Shown: in pieces, positions 1-7,085 of the stretch
Position numbering within the stretch: the first letter of the stretch is position 1
Layout of the letters: every line of letters starts with the position of its first letter
NCBI RefSeq assembly: GCF_900103665.1
Contig: NZ_FNGY01000005.1
Location: 342,641-406,640 of the forward strand
Reading direction: 5' to 3'
Length of the DNA stretch: 64,000 bases
From: Pedobacter steynii
Lineage (GTDB): Bacteria; Bacteroidota; Bacteroidia; Sphingobacteriales; Sphingobacteriaceae
Translations under genes and position numbers: made by a program
Notes under the pieces: generated by a model
What the model was told of the DNA's origin: nothing
Databases searched by the model: none
The model's input: only the letters and a program-made list of their open reading frames with translations

Positions 1-1
1 C

Positions 2-79
2 GATAAGGTGGAAAGAAATACAGAATATAAAGGAAATCGCATCCATTCAGGGTATACAAATAGATTTTATCATAAATAA
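2..79 (+). CDS. C-terminal end of an unidentified upstream gene (partial)
   Basis: An open frame enters from the left edge and stops at TAA 77-79, nine bases before the DUF350 gene. Only 25 residues are visible, basic and aromatic-rich, ending in Phe-Tyr-His-Lys. The frame and the tight spacing fit the last gene upstream in the polyamine-synthase-like operon. The stretch is too short to identify a family; a small DUF protein of the kind often found with DUF350 genes is only a guess. Confidence 0.4.
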   Translation, partial: DKVERNTEYKGNRIHSGYTNRFYHK

Positions 80-88
80 GAAAAGAAT

Positions 89-313
89 ATGAGCTTAAAC
101 GAATTGATTAACATCAAATACATCATTGCCTCCCTGGTTTATTCCGTAGTGGGAATCATTGTGCTTTTTGCCGCCTTTTGGGTGATTGAAAAGATCACTC
201 CTGAAAATCTTTGGAAGGAAATACTGGAAAAACGAAATATGGCACTGGCCATCGTTTTTGCAGCTTTTATTATTGCCATCGCTATGATTATCAGCTCGGC
301 TATTCACAGTTAA
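89..313 (+). CDS. DUF350 family small membrane protein
   Basis: This 74-residue protein has two hydrophobic helices, about residues 11-32 and 50-71, joined by a short charged loop (residues 34-49). That is the layout of one DUF350 (YjfL-type) unit in the inner membrane. It lies one base before the spermidine-synthase-like gene, so the two are almost certainly co-transcribed. In other bacteria DUF350 proteins occur with aminopropyltransferase-like and stress-envelope genes (known of the family), but their biochemical role is unknown. Longer relatives carry several units, so this is a minimal version. The assignment rests on topology and context. Confidence 0.75.
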   Translation: MSLNELINIKYIIASLVYSVVGIIVLFAAFWVIEKITPENLWKEILEKRNMALAIVFAAFIIAIAMIISSAIHS

Positions 314-314
314 A

Positions 315-1826
315 ATGAACAACAGACTACCCGCACTTTTACTCATCTCTGTTTTTGTTGTGGCCACCTGTGGCCTTATATACGAATTAATTGCAGGTAC
401 TCTTGCCAGTTATTTATTAGGTGATTCAGTTACACAGTTTTCTACCATCATTGGTTTGTATCTTTTTTCTATGGGTATTGGCTCATGGATCTCTAAATAT
501 TTTGATAAGAACATTTTATCATGGTTTATCCAAATAGAGATCCTGGTTGGTCTTGTGGGAGGGTTCAGTGCGACTATTCTTTTTCTCATATTTGAAAATG
601 TAGCCTCATTCCGAATCGTATTGTATGGATTGGTGAGTTTAACCGGTATTTTGGTAGGCCTGGAAATCCCACTACTTATGCGAATACTTCAGGATCGGTT
701 TGAGTTTAAGGACCTGGTATCAAAGGTTTTTACTTTTGATTACATTGGTGCTTTATTGGCCTCTCTGATTTTTCCTTTGTTACTTATCCCGCATTTGGGT
801 CTCGTAAAAACAGCCTACCTTTTTGGTATACTCAATGTCGTAGTTGCGCTTATTGTTTGTGTCAGCTTTAAAAAGGAGATCAAAGCGGCGGCTTATCTGA
901 AAAGTGCCTCGGCAATCAGCATCCTGCTTTTAGTGGCGGGATTTTTTTACGCAGATAAAATTACCAGTTTTTCTGAGAGCTTAACTTACAGTGATACCAT
1001 CATCTATTCTAAAAGTACCCCTTATCAACGTATCATTTTAACAAAGAAGAATAAGGTATTGCGACTTTTTTTAAATGGAAACCTGCAGTTTAGTTCAGAT
1101 GATGAATACCGTTACCATGAGGCTTTGGTTCATCCCGGACTTCAAGCACTGCCGAATGCAAAAAATGTCTTGGTCATGGGTGGTGGCGACGGACTTGCTG
1201 TACGTGAAATATTGAAATATCCGCAAGTAGAATCCATCACATTGGTTGATTTGGATAAAGGCATGACTTCACTTTTTCAATCCAATAAAATCCTGTTAGA
1301 CCTCAATAACAGTTCTTTGCTGTCGCCCAGAGTAAAAGTGATTAATGCGGATGCCTTTACCTGGATTAAGGCTCAAAAGAAACAATATGATTTTATTGTG
1401 ATTGATTTTCCTGATCCCTCCAGCTATGCCGTGGGTAAATTGTATACCAATTCCTTTTATCAGCTCGTTAAAAGCATTCTTTCACCAAGAGGCTTAATGG
1501 TCGTTCAGTCTACCTCACCTTATGTGGCACCCAAGTCCTTTTGGACTGTTAACACAACGCTTGAATGTGTGGGTTTAAAGACGATTCCTTATCATAATTA
1601 TGTGCCTTCATTTGGCGAGTGGGGATATATTATGGCTACAAATCCAGATAATGTGTATAAGAAGCCTGCAAAATATCTTCCCGGGTTAAAGTTTTTATCG
1701 AAAGAAAGTTTTGACCTTATGTTATACTTTCCCAAAGATATGGCCAAGGTAAAAACAGAAGTGAACAAGTTAAACAACCAGATTTTGGTCAAATATTTTG
1801 AAGAGGAGTGGGCAAATGTCCTATAA
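315..1826 (+). CDS. Membrane-anchored spermidine-synthase-like aminopropyltransferase
   Basis: The 503-residue protein has about seven hydrophobic helices in residues 1-215, followed by a Rossmann-fold aminopropyltransferase domain (about 220-480). The cofactor-binding glycine loop GGGDG is at residues 289-293, followed by VREIL. An acidic LVDLD strand follows, and then the active-site-like YDFIVIDFPDP with a downstream LYTNSFY. These match spermidine synthases that use decarboxylated S-adenosylmethionine. The multi-helix N-terminus marks the membrane-bound subfamily, whose acceptor is not established. No S-adenosylmethionine decarboxylase gene is seen nearby, so the name should not be read as proven spermidine synthesis. 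The gene starts one base after the DUF350 gene and overlaps the next gene by 11 bases. Confidence 0.85.
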   Translation: MNNRLPALLLISVFVVATCGLIYELIAGTLASYLLGDSVTQFSTIIGLYLFSMGIGSWISKYFDKNILSWFIQIEILVGLVGGFSATILFLIFENVASFRIVLYGLVSLTGILVGLEIPLLMRILQDRFEFKDLVSKVFTFDYIGALLASLIFPLLLIPHLGLVKTAYLFGILNVVVALIVCVSFKKEIKAAAYLKSASAISILLLVAGFFYADKITSFSESLTYSDTIIYSKSTPYQRIILTKKNKVLRLFLNGNLQFSSDDEYRYHEALVHPGLQALPNAKNVLVMGGGDGLAVREILKYPQVESITLVDLDKGMTSLFQSNKILLDLNNSSLLSPRVKVINADAFTWIKAQKKQYDFIVIDFPDPSSYAVGKLYTNSFYQLVKSILSPRGLMVVQSTSPYVAPKSFWTVNTTLECVGLKTIPYHNYVPSFGEWGYIMATNPDNVYKKPAKYLPGLKFLSKESFDLMLYFPKDMAKVKTEVNKLNNQILVKYFEEEWANVL

Positions 1827-3462
1827 CTCCAGACTATCGGATTACATTCAAAGACGGGGCTTTTTATTGAGGGTTGGATTGATTACCGGAGGAATATTTC
1901 TGAATGGTTGTTATAAAAGGTTAAAGGCCAAATCTTACGACATTCCAGGAAAGCTTTCAGGTCCAAATGAGAAAGCCGGACACTTATTGAGAGATAAAAT
2001 ATCTTTCCCCAAGCCCTTGGAGCACTCCAAAGTGAAAATATTGATAATCGGGAGTGGTATTTCCGGGCTGTCTGCCGGGCGTTGGCTTAAACAAAGTGGT
2101 GAAACAGATTTTGAGATTCTGGAATTGGAGGCTCATAAAGGAGGCAATGCTCATTCCGGGAAAAATAAAGACGCAGCGTATCCACTTGGCGCGCATTATG
2201 TTACGGTTGCCAATAATGAAGATGAAGTGCTGATGGATTTCTTTAAAGAAATTAACGTCATTACACATATGGAGAAAGGACTTCCTTATTACAATGAATT
2301 TTACCTGACCTTTGATCCAGAAGAGCGGCTGCTGATCAATGGGGAATGGCAGGAAGGTTTAGTTCCTGAGTTTGGTGTCCCTGAGCTCGAGAAAACTCAG
2401 ATCAAACGCTTCCTTGCTGAAGTGGAAGAACTGAGGTTAAAGAAAGGAGCAGACGGAAAATTTGTTTTTAATGTACCCGTTAGTGAGAGTTCATCTGATA
2501 AATCCTACCTGAAATTGGATCTGATGTCTTTTAAAGACTATCTGGATAAAAAAGGTTTTACCTCTAAATATTTATTGTGGTATCTGAATTATGCCTGTAA
2601 AGACGATTATGGACGGAAGATCAGCGACGTTTCTGCCTGGGCCGGATTGCACTATTTTGCCTCAAGAAGAGGTCTGGCGGCCAATGCGGAAAGAAATGCG
2701 GTACTCACCTGGCCACAGGGCAATGGCTGGCTGATGGAACAATTAGCAGATCCTCTGGATAAATACATTCGAACTTCATCGATGTGTTATCAGCTTGGTT
2801 ACACGGATAATGGAAAGGTATTGGCATTAGTTTATGATGTAAATACTCAGCAAAACCGGACGATTGAGGCCGAAAAGGTTATTTTGTGTGCACCTCAATA
2901 TGTGAACAACCGATTACTCCGTGGAATTAAACGTCCCGGGGTTGATTATAAGGAATTGCAGTATGCACCATGGTTAGTAGCTAATATTAAGGTTAGTGCA
3001 TTGTCGGGAGGTAGGGGAATGGGATTATGTTGGGATAATGTGGCTTATGATACACCCTCAGTAGGGTATGTGAATTCAGGCCAGCAACGATTGAACACAG
3101 CTGAAGACGGTCATACGCTGACCTACTACCTGCCCCTTTGTGATTTTGAGCCCGCCGTAGCGAGACTGGCAGCATATTCAAGAAGTTATGAACAATGGCT
3201 GGACATTATTATGCCTGAACTGGAATACATACATCCAGGGCTTACAAAAGTAATTACGAATATAGACCTATGGGTTTGGGGACATGGAATGATCTCTCCA
3301 TCGGTAGACCTGATTTGGGGGGATAACTTGCAACAGGCGAGGAAGGCCATCGATCAAAAGATCTTTTTTGCACATAGTGATTTAAGTGGTATTTCGATTT
3401 TTGAAGAGGCTTTTCATCAGGGAATCAGAGCTGCTAAAGAAGTCCTGAAAAATAATGGATAG
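1816..3462 (+). CDS. Tat-exported FAD-dependent amine-oxidase-like oxidoreductase (lipoprotein)
   Basis: I start this gene at ATG 1816, which has a GAGGAG stretch at 1803-1808, rather than at an upstream TTG at 1798. The 548-residue product begins with a twin-arginine motif (R13-R14-G-F-L), a hydrophobic stretch and a lipobox ending at Cys32. It therefore looks like a folded flavoprotein exported by Tat and lipid-anchored. The dinucleotide-binding GSGISG (residues 79-84) follows a beta strand, and the C-terminal half has the FAD-containing amine oxidase pattern ending in HSDLSG and a helix. Fusion with its neighbours in one overlapping operon suggests that it oxidises the product of the aminopropyltransferase-like enzyme outside the cytoplasm. 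That substrate is inference. Confidence 0.8.
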   Translation: MSYNSRLSDYIQRRGFLLRVGLITGGIFLNGCYKRLKAKSYDIPGKLSGPNEKAGHLLRDKISFPKPLEHSKVKILIIGSGISGLSAGRWLKQSGETDFEILELEAHKGGNAHSGKNKDAAYPLGAHYVTVANNEDEVLMDFFKEINVITHMEKGLPYYNEFYLTFDPEERLLINGEWQEGLVPEFGVPELEKTQIKRFLAEVEELRLKKGADGKFVFNVPVSESSSDKSYLKLDLMSFKDYLDKKGFTSKYLLWYLNYACKDDYGRKISDVSAWAGLHYFASRRGLAANAERNAVLTWPQGNGWLMEQLADPLDKYIRTSSMCYQLGYTDNGKVLALVYDVNTQQNRTIEAEKVILCAPQYVNNRLLRGIKRPGVDYKELQYAPWLVANIKVSALSGGRGMGLCWDNVAYDTPSVGYVNSGQQRLNTAEDGHTLTYYLPLCDFEPAVARLAAYSRSYEQWLDIIMPELEYIHPGLTKVITNIDLWVWGHGMISPSVDLIWGDNLQQARKAIDQKIFFAHSDLSGISIFEEAFHQGIRAAKEVLKNNG

Positions 3463-4522
3463 ATTCTATCGTCAACCCTGGCTTCAATCTGCGCTAAGCG
3501 ACGGTATATTTATCCTGTTGCCGCCTTTTTTCTCTTTACTAATGGTATTGCTTTTTCCTGCACAATTCCAGGAGGCTGAGGGAATCCCTCCGATCTATTG
3601 GCTTCTATTGGTTGTTTTCATTGATGTGGCGCATGTATACAGTACCCTATACCGTACTTATTTCAATCCCGATAATTTTAGGCGTCAATCTGCCTTGCTG
3701 ATTGGCATTCCTTTATTTTGCTATATCGTTGGCGTATTACTTTATCAGTTCGACGATTTATGGTTCTGGAGAATTCTTGCCTATCTTGCTGTCTATCATT
3801 TTATCAGACAGCAATATGGATTTATGCGTTTATATTCACGGGAAGAATATTTGCCGGTCTATGTGAAATGTATTGATCAGATTACAATTTATACCGCCGC
3901 TGTCTATCCGCTACTGTTCTGGCATCTAAGTTCAAACAGAAATTTCTGCTGGTTTGTAGAAGGAGATTTTCTCCTGTTTAAAAATGAAAGATTGTTGCAG
4001 TTGTCTGGCGTCGTTTATATCTTGGTAATTGGTACCTACTTTATTAAAGAGTTTATCCTAATCATCATCAAAAAGCAGGTCAATATCCCAAGAAATTTGT
4101 TGGTTCTCGGTACTTTTTTATCCTGGTATTTTGGAATTGTGTACTTTAACGGAGACATGGCATTTACAACCTTAAATGTGATTTCACATGGTATTCCCTA
4201 TATGGCACTGATCTGGTTTTTTGAGAGGAAAAAGCTATGTCATAAGCCTGGAACAATGAAAGGTAAATTAATGAAGCTTTCCTTTGGCAGGTATGGTGTT
4301 TTTTATTTTTTGTTGACTTTAGTGGTATTTGCCTATTTTGAAGAAGGACTTTGGGATGGTTTGGTCTGGGGAGAACATCGTGCTTTGTTCAGTCTGTTTA
4401 CCCGGTTGCCTCAAATTTCCGATCATCAGTTTTTATCATTGCTGATCCCATTGCTTACTTTACCTCAGGCTACGCATTATGTGCTGGATGGTTTCATCTG
4501 GAAATCCAAACATAAATTCTAG
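3455..4522 (+). CDS. Polytopic membrane protein of unknown function
   Basis: The 355-residue protein has about eight to nine hydrophobic segments spread over its whole length and no signal peptide. The loops are rich in aromatic residues and histidine (for example HFIRQQYGFMR near residues 115-125, and HGIPYMALIWF around residue 245). It overlaps the flavoprotein gene by eight bases (ATG inside the preceding stop region) and is the last gene of the operon. I do not recognise a named family. The conserved-looking histidines inside membrane segments could point to an enzyme or a metal or heme site, but that is speculation. Its role is presumably tied to the aminopropyltransferase and oxidase. 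Confidence 0.75.
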   Translation: MDRFYRQPWLQSALSDGIFILLPPFFSLLMVLLFPAQFQEAEGIPPIYWLLLVVFIDVAHVYSTLYRTYFNPDNFRRQSALLIGIPLFCYIVGVLLYQFDDLWFWRILAYLAVYHFIRQQYGFMRLYSREEYLPVYVKCIDQITIYTAAVYPLLFWHLSSNRNFCWFVEGDFLLFKNERLLQLSGVVYILVIGTYFIKEFILIIIKKQVNIPRNLLVLGTFLSWYFGIVYFNGDMAFTTLNVISHGIPYMALIWFFERKKLCHKPGTMKGKLMKLSFGRYGVFYFLLTLVVFAYFEEGLWDGLVWGEHRALFSLFTRLPQISDHQFLSLLIPLLTLPQATHYVLDGFIWKSKHKF

Positions 4523-4523
4523 A

Positions 4524-4832
4524 ATGACTAAAAATACGATAGTACCTTTTCAAAATAACCCTAAACTTCGTTTTGAACGGGTAAAGGAGCTCAAGAAGGC
4601 CCCCGACTTACTTATTCATATGATAACCTTGATTACCATGACAATGGTTTCTTTATAGGATCTGATAACAGAGATGGGCAAAAATGTTCGCTTGAAATAT
4701 TTTAACCAATACGAGATATTTGAAACCGACAACCCGGATCAATACGAGACCCCAGCTATATGGCTATAGATGGTAAATGTGGCCTTTTAAATGCGAATGG
4801 GAAAGAAATAATCCCATGTATTTATGACATCC
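4524..4832 (+). pseudogene. Frameshifted relic of a WG-repeat-type protein
   Basis: Starting at ATG 4524 the reading passes through at least three frame changes. The pieces are an N-terminal stretch to about 4618, a piece reading YDNLDYHDNG from 4619, a piece reading RLKYFNQYEIF from 4689, and a piece from 4760 reading DGKCGLLNANGKEIIPCIYD. The last piece has the WG-repeat pattern (KxGLxNxxGKEIIPxxYD). No continuous ORF remains. I see this as a decayed gene whose 3' end is missing. It stops being recognisable at about 4832, where an endonuclease V relic begins in another frame. Confidence 0.55.
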
Positions 4833-5049
4833 TATCATTGGCGTTACAAAAAATGATTTTATAAACCTGATTCATGGCAAAAGACTAGTGTACCGTGGAA
4901 CAAGTGCAAAACCACTGTATATTACTGCTGTCGGCATGGAACTGGATATCGCTGCAGATTTTGTTAAATCGATGAATGGAGATTTTAGGACTCCAATTTT
5001 ATTAAAGCAACTGGATGTTTTGACAAAGCAGCCCTTTCTTAAAGAATAA
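4831..5049 (+). pseudogene. C-terminal relic of an endonuclease V (nfi-like) gene
   Basis: The frame 4831-5049 encodes 72 residues without a start codon. It begins PIIGVTKNDF, like the IGVAK motif of endonuclease V, and continues with KPLYITAVGM (compare the KPLYVS-G segment of the family), DFRTPILLKQLDVLT and a stop at 5047-5049. This corresponds to roughly the last third of the nuclease, which cleaves next to deaminated adenine in DNA or RNA. The N-terminal catalytic part is absent, so it cannot be functional. The identification is from remembered motifs only. Confidence 0.5.
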
Positions 5050-5312
5050 GTTTTTTATCAATATGCTAAAAGCATGCTTATCGCCACCTAGTATTTTTTC
5101 AACTAAGTGTTTGTCGGCGTTACTACTTTCGTTTGGATGGCTCATCTGAAAGATTAGACAAGGCATCGTTATGAATGTTGCAAAAGAATGAATGTTTCTC
5201 TTGAACTTTAAGTATTTCTTAATTATTTATGGAAGGAGCAAACTTTATGCATCTTTATGGTATTGTTAGATTGAATTATTAATCGATTGTACATTTAAAG
5301 CCATAATTAATT
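5050..5312. other. AT-rich intergenic region before the lipoprotein gene
   Basis: The region holds no ORF. A short hairpin-like word (AAAAGCATGCTTATC, 5069-5083) lies near its left end. A TACATTTA box at about 5290-5297 resembles the Bacteroidota -7 element but differs at the last base. Nothing else was recognised. Confidence 0.35.
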
Positions 5313-5780
5313 ATGAAAAAACCAGCGTTTTACCTTGCATTTCTTACATTTCCTGTTCTTTTTAGTTGTAATCGGGGAACAGAACAAACTTCGGCTAATG
5401 CTACCGACTCATTGATTAACGAGCAATGTTTTGTTGCGGTTGACGGGGTTGATACGGCCAATTTTAATATAAAAACCCTAAGTAGCGGGAAGGTTTCCGG
5501 TAATTTGACCATTAACTTTAAGGAGAAAGGAAAGAATGACGGTAAGGTTGAGGGGAAATTCAAAGGGGATACTTTATTTGTCGATTATACCTTTAAGATA
5601 GGACTGGAGAATAAAACTATTTATAAGAACCCATTGGCATTCTTAAAAAAAGACGGGAAGTTAGTTCTTGGAGTGGGGCAAATTCAAACTACTTTGGGCA
5701 GGTCTTTTTTTGTGAAAGGTAAACCAATTTCATTTGAAAAAGGTAGGTTTACATTTGCTCCTGTCGACTGTAAAAAATAA
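5313..5780 (+). CDS. Small lipoprotein of unknown function
   Basis: The 155-residue product starts with a lysine pair, a hydrophobic stretch and a lipobox (PVLFSC, Cys19), so it should be lipid-anchored in the envelope. The mature part alternates short beta-prone stretches, contains two cysteines that may pair (in QCFVAV and in the final PVDCKK), and reads like a small beta-sandwich or barrel of the type seen in many Bacteroidota lipoproteins. I recognise no catalytic motif and no named family. It stands alone between the relics and the peptide cassette. A weak hairpin (arms 5796-5803 and 5825-5832) follows its stop codon. Confidence 0.7.
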   Translation: MKKPAFYLAFLTFPVLFSCNRGTEQTSANATDSLINEQCFVAVDGVDTANFNIKTLSSGKVSGNLTINFKEKGKNDGKVEGKFKGDTLFVDYTFKIGLENKTIYKNPLAFLKKDGKLVLGVGQIQTTLGRSFFVKGKPISFEKGRFTFAPVDCKK

Positions 5781-6033
5781 GATTCGCATCGGTTGATCGT
5801 TTCATTCCTAAAAGTTGTGGGGACGAAACGATTGATTTTGTTAATGATTTCATTATAAGTGTGTTGCATTTTTGTAGCGGATAAAATGAATGATTTGAAT
5901 GTTCTTGTAAATCGCTGTTCATTTTACAAATAAACGCGCTCTTAGTTTAAATAGGGCACTTTTACTGCTTATCGTCAAAAATTCATTGATTTCAGGTCAT
6001 GGTTGGAATCCAGCTTAAGAAATACAGAATGAT
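5781..6033. other. Intergenic region upstream of the first GG peptide
   Basis: The region contains no supported gene. Arms ATCGTTTC (5796-5803) and GAAACGAT (5825-5832) form a hairpin with a 21-base loop, which could end transcription of the lipoprotein gene. The remainder is AT-rich with no further recognised signal until the promoter box at 6034. Confidence 0.35.
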
Positions 6034-6104
6034 TATCTTAGTTTTAGTGTTTGGCCACACCAGGCGAATCCTGAAAAGCCTTGAATAGAGTAGGGACCTT
6101 AAAT
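6034..6104 (+). promoter_or_regulatory. Promoter and conserved leader of peptide gene 1
   Basis: TATCTTAG (6034-6041) is a near match to the -7 box TAnnTTTG. A 59-base block at 6046-6104 recurs before the second peptide gene at 6744-6802, with 50 of 59 positions identical and no gap by hand alignment. The block holds TTTGGCCA and a possible small stem, AGGC/GCCT, around ATCCTGAAAA. It ends 15 bases before the ATG in both copies, so it is probably the transcribed 5' leader. Confidence 0.6.
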
Positions 6105-6119
6105 AACATTATTCCTATC

Positions 6120-6326
6120 ATGAAAAATTTAGAACTAACAAATCTTGATGTTCAAGAAATGAGCAGAACTGAGATGAAAACAATTGAAGGCGGTGGGTTA
6201 TTGGGCGATTTCATTAGCGGTACACTAACTGTCGTTATTACGGCTGCGGGTGCTATTGTAGGAGACACCGTTGCATATGCAAAAAAACAGATCGGTACAG
6301 TCTTAACTGCAATTTTTAGCTTGTAA
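6120..6326 (+). CDS. Double-glycine-leader secreted peptide 1 (bacteriocin-like)
   Basis: I choose ATG 6120 because the product then aligns end to end with the second peptide (6818-7024). An earlier ATG at 6081 lies inside the conserved leader. The 68-residue precursor has a 25-residue leader ending IEGG with Glu at -8 and hydrophobic residues at -4, -7 and -12, the classic pattern for C39-peptidase exporters. The predicted 43-residue core begins GLLGDFISG, is hydrophobic, has no cysteine, and carries a GAIVG (GxxxG) motif, as in two-peptide class IIb bacteriocins. Its export partners are encoded at 7086-10419. Antibacterial activity is inferred; a signalling peptide is an alternative. A strong hairpin follows. 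Confidence 0.8.
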   Translation: MKNLELTNLDVQEMSRTEMKTIEGGGLLGDFISGTLTVVITAAGAIVGDTVAYAKKQIGTVLTAIFSL

Positions 6327-6334
6327 GGATTCTT

Positions 6335-6369
6335 GAAAACGACCGTTATTCCGAATAACGGTCGTTTTC
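6335..6369 (+). terminator. Hairpin terminator after peptide 1
   Basis: A 16-bp perfect stem (6335-6350 with 6354-6369) has a CCG loop. The stem includes GACCGTTATT, the right arm ends in TTTTC, and it starts nine bases after the stop codon. Its core CCGTTATTC is repeated in the hairpin after peptide 2. Confidence 0.75.
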
Positions 6370-6731
6370 CTTTGAACAAATCATTATTATCAATGCACTC
6401 TAATGGATCTAGTCTTCTTGTTTTTGGGGAAACCAAGTTTAATACGGATTAAAAATAAGAAGTATTAGTAGAAACGATGTGCTGTTTAACACTGTTTTTC
6501 GAGCGGCATCAGTTCTATTAAATAATTGGTGTCATTTTAGGAAAATATGCAGATATATGTGCCGTTCGGCTGGAGAAAAAATGAATAAATTGAACAAATA
6601 GGAATAAAAGTGCCTATGCATAGAGCGAAACCATGTTCTTTGCTTAAAAGGACATGTATTTTGACGTTTTATTCAGGTGAAATGAGCTTTCGACAGAAAT
6701 TCCACTCCTTAATCTTTATGGATACTATCAT
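6370..6731. other. Spacer between the two peptide genes
   Basis: I see no coding region here. One further hairpin is present: CATGTTCTTT (6632-6641) with AAAGGACATG (6647-6656), a 10-bp stem with one G-U pair, followed by TATTTTG. It could be a regulator site or a terminator of an unseen short transcript. Confidence 0.35.
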
Positions 6732-6802
6732 TATATTCGTTTCAGCGTTTGGCCAACCTAGGCGTATCCTGAAAAGCCTTAAATAGAGTAAGGAGTTTAA
6801 AT
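6732..6802 (+). promoter_or_regulatory. Promoter and conserved leader of peptide gene 2
   Basis: TATATTCG (6732-6739) lies exactly 698 bases after the equivalent box of peptide 1 and is the same distance from its ATG. The 59-base block at 6744-6802 is the second copy of the conserved leader. Each peptide therefore seems to have its own promoter and probably the same control. Confidence 0.6.
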
Positions 6803-6817
6803 TAAAAATCCCTAAAT

Positions 6818-7024
6818 ATGAAAAATCTAGAATTAAAGAATCTTGGCGTTCAAGAAATGAACGTTGCTGAAATGACAAAAGTTGAAGGTGGTGGTTTATT
6901 AAACGATATCCTAACAGGTGTTGTTGGTTCCGTTGTTGGAACTGTAAATGCTGTTGCTGCTGACGCTTCTGTTTTTTTAAACAAAACATTAACCAATGTT
7001 TTGAAATTCGTTTGGAGCCTATAA
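6818..7024 (+). CDS. Double-glycine-leader secreted peptide 2 (bacteriocin-like)
   Basis: This 68-residue precursor is a paralog of peptide 1. Seventeen of the 25 leader residues match, it has the same Glu(-8)/Met(-7)/Val(-4)/Gly-Gly processing pattern, and its predicted core also has 43 residues. The core begins GLLNDILTG, has a GSVVG (GxxxG) motif and ends in WSL, where peptide 1 ends in FSL. Two different cores of equal length with GxxxG helix-contact motifs fit the two-component class IIb bacteriocin model, in which both peptides act together on a target membrane. No immunity protein is obvious, although a small membrane protein could lie elsewhere. The adaptor gene starts 61 bases after the stop codon. 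Confidence 0.82.
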   Translation: MKNLELKNLGVQEMNVAEMTKVEGGGLLNDILTGVVGSVVGTVNAVAADASVFLNKTLTNVLKFVWSL

Positions 7025-7038
7025 AAAAGTTATAAGTC

Positions 7039-7067
7039 ACCGTTATTCTGAATTTCAGAATAACGGT
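7039..7067 (+). terminator. Hairpin terminator after peptide 2
   Basis: ACCGTTATTCTG (7039-7050) pairs with CAGAATAACGGT (7056-7067) around an AATTT loop, followed by TATTTT. The hairpin sits between peptide 2 and the exporter genes. It may keep peptide transcripts abundant while partial read-through expresses the exporter. Confidence 0.7.
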
Positions 7068-7085
7068 TATTTTAAACACTAAAAC

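Noticed and set aside
1798..1815. TTG start for the flavin oxidoreductase
   Set aside because: ATG 1816 has a purine-rich stretch upstream and gives a shorter, normal Tat signal.
6081..6119. Upstream start adding 13 residues to peptide 1
   Set aside because: The extra part lies in the conserved leader block, and only the 6120 start gives a product collinear with peptide 2.
6669..7079. Minus-strand open frame of 136 codons over peptide gene 2
   Set aside because: It is an antisense shadow of the peptide gene and its leader, with a low-complexity Gln/His-rich translation; the plus-strand peptide has the GG leader and paralog.
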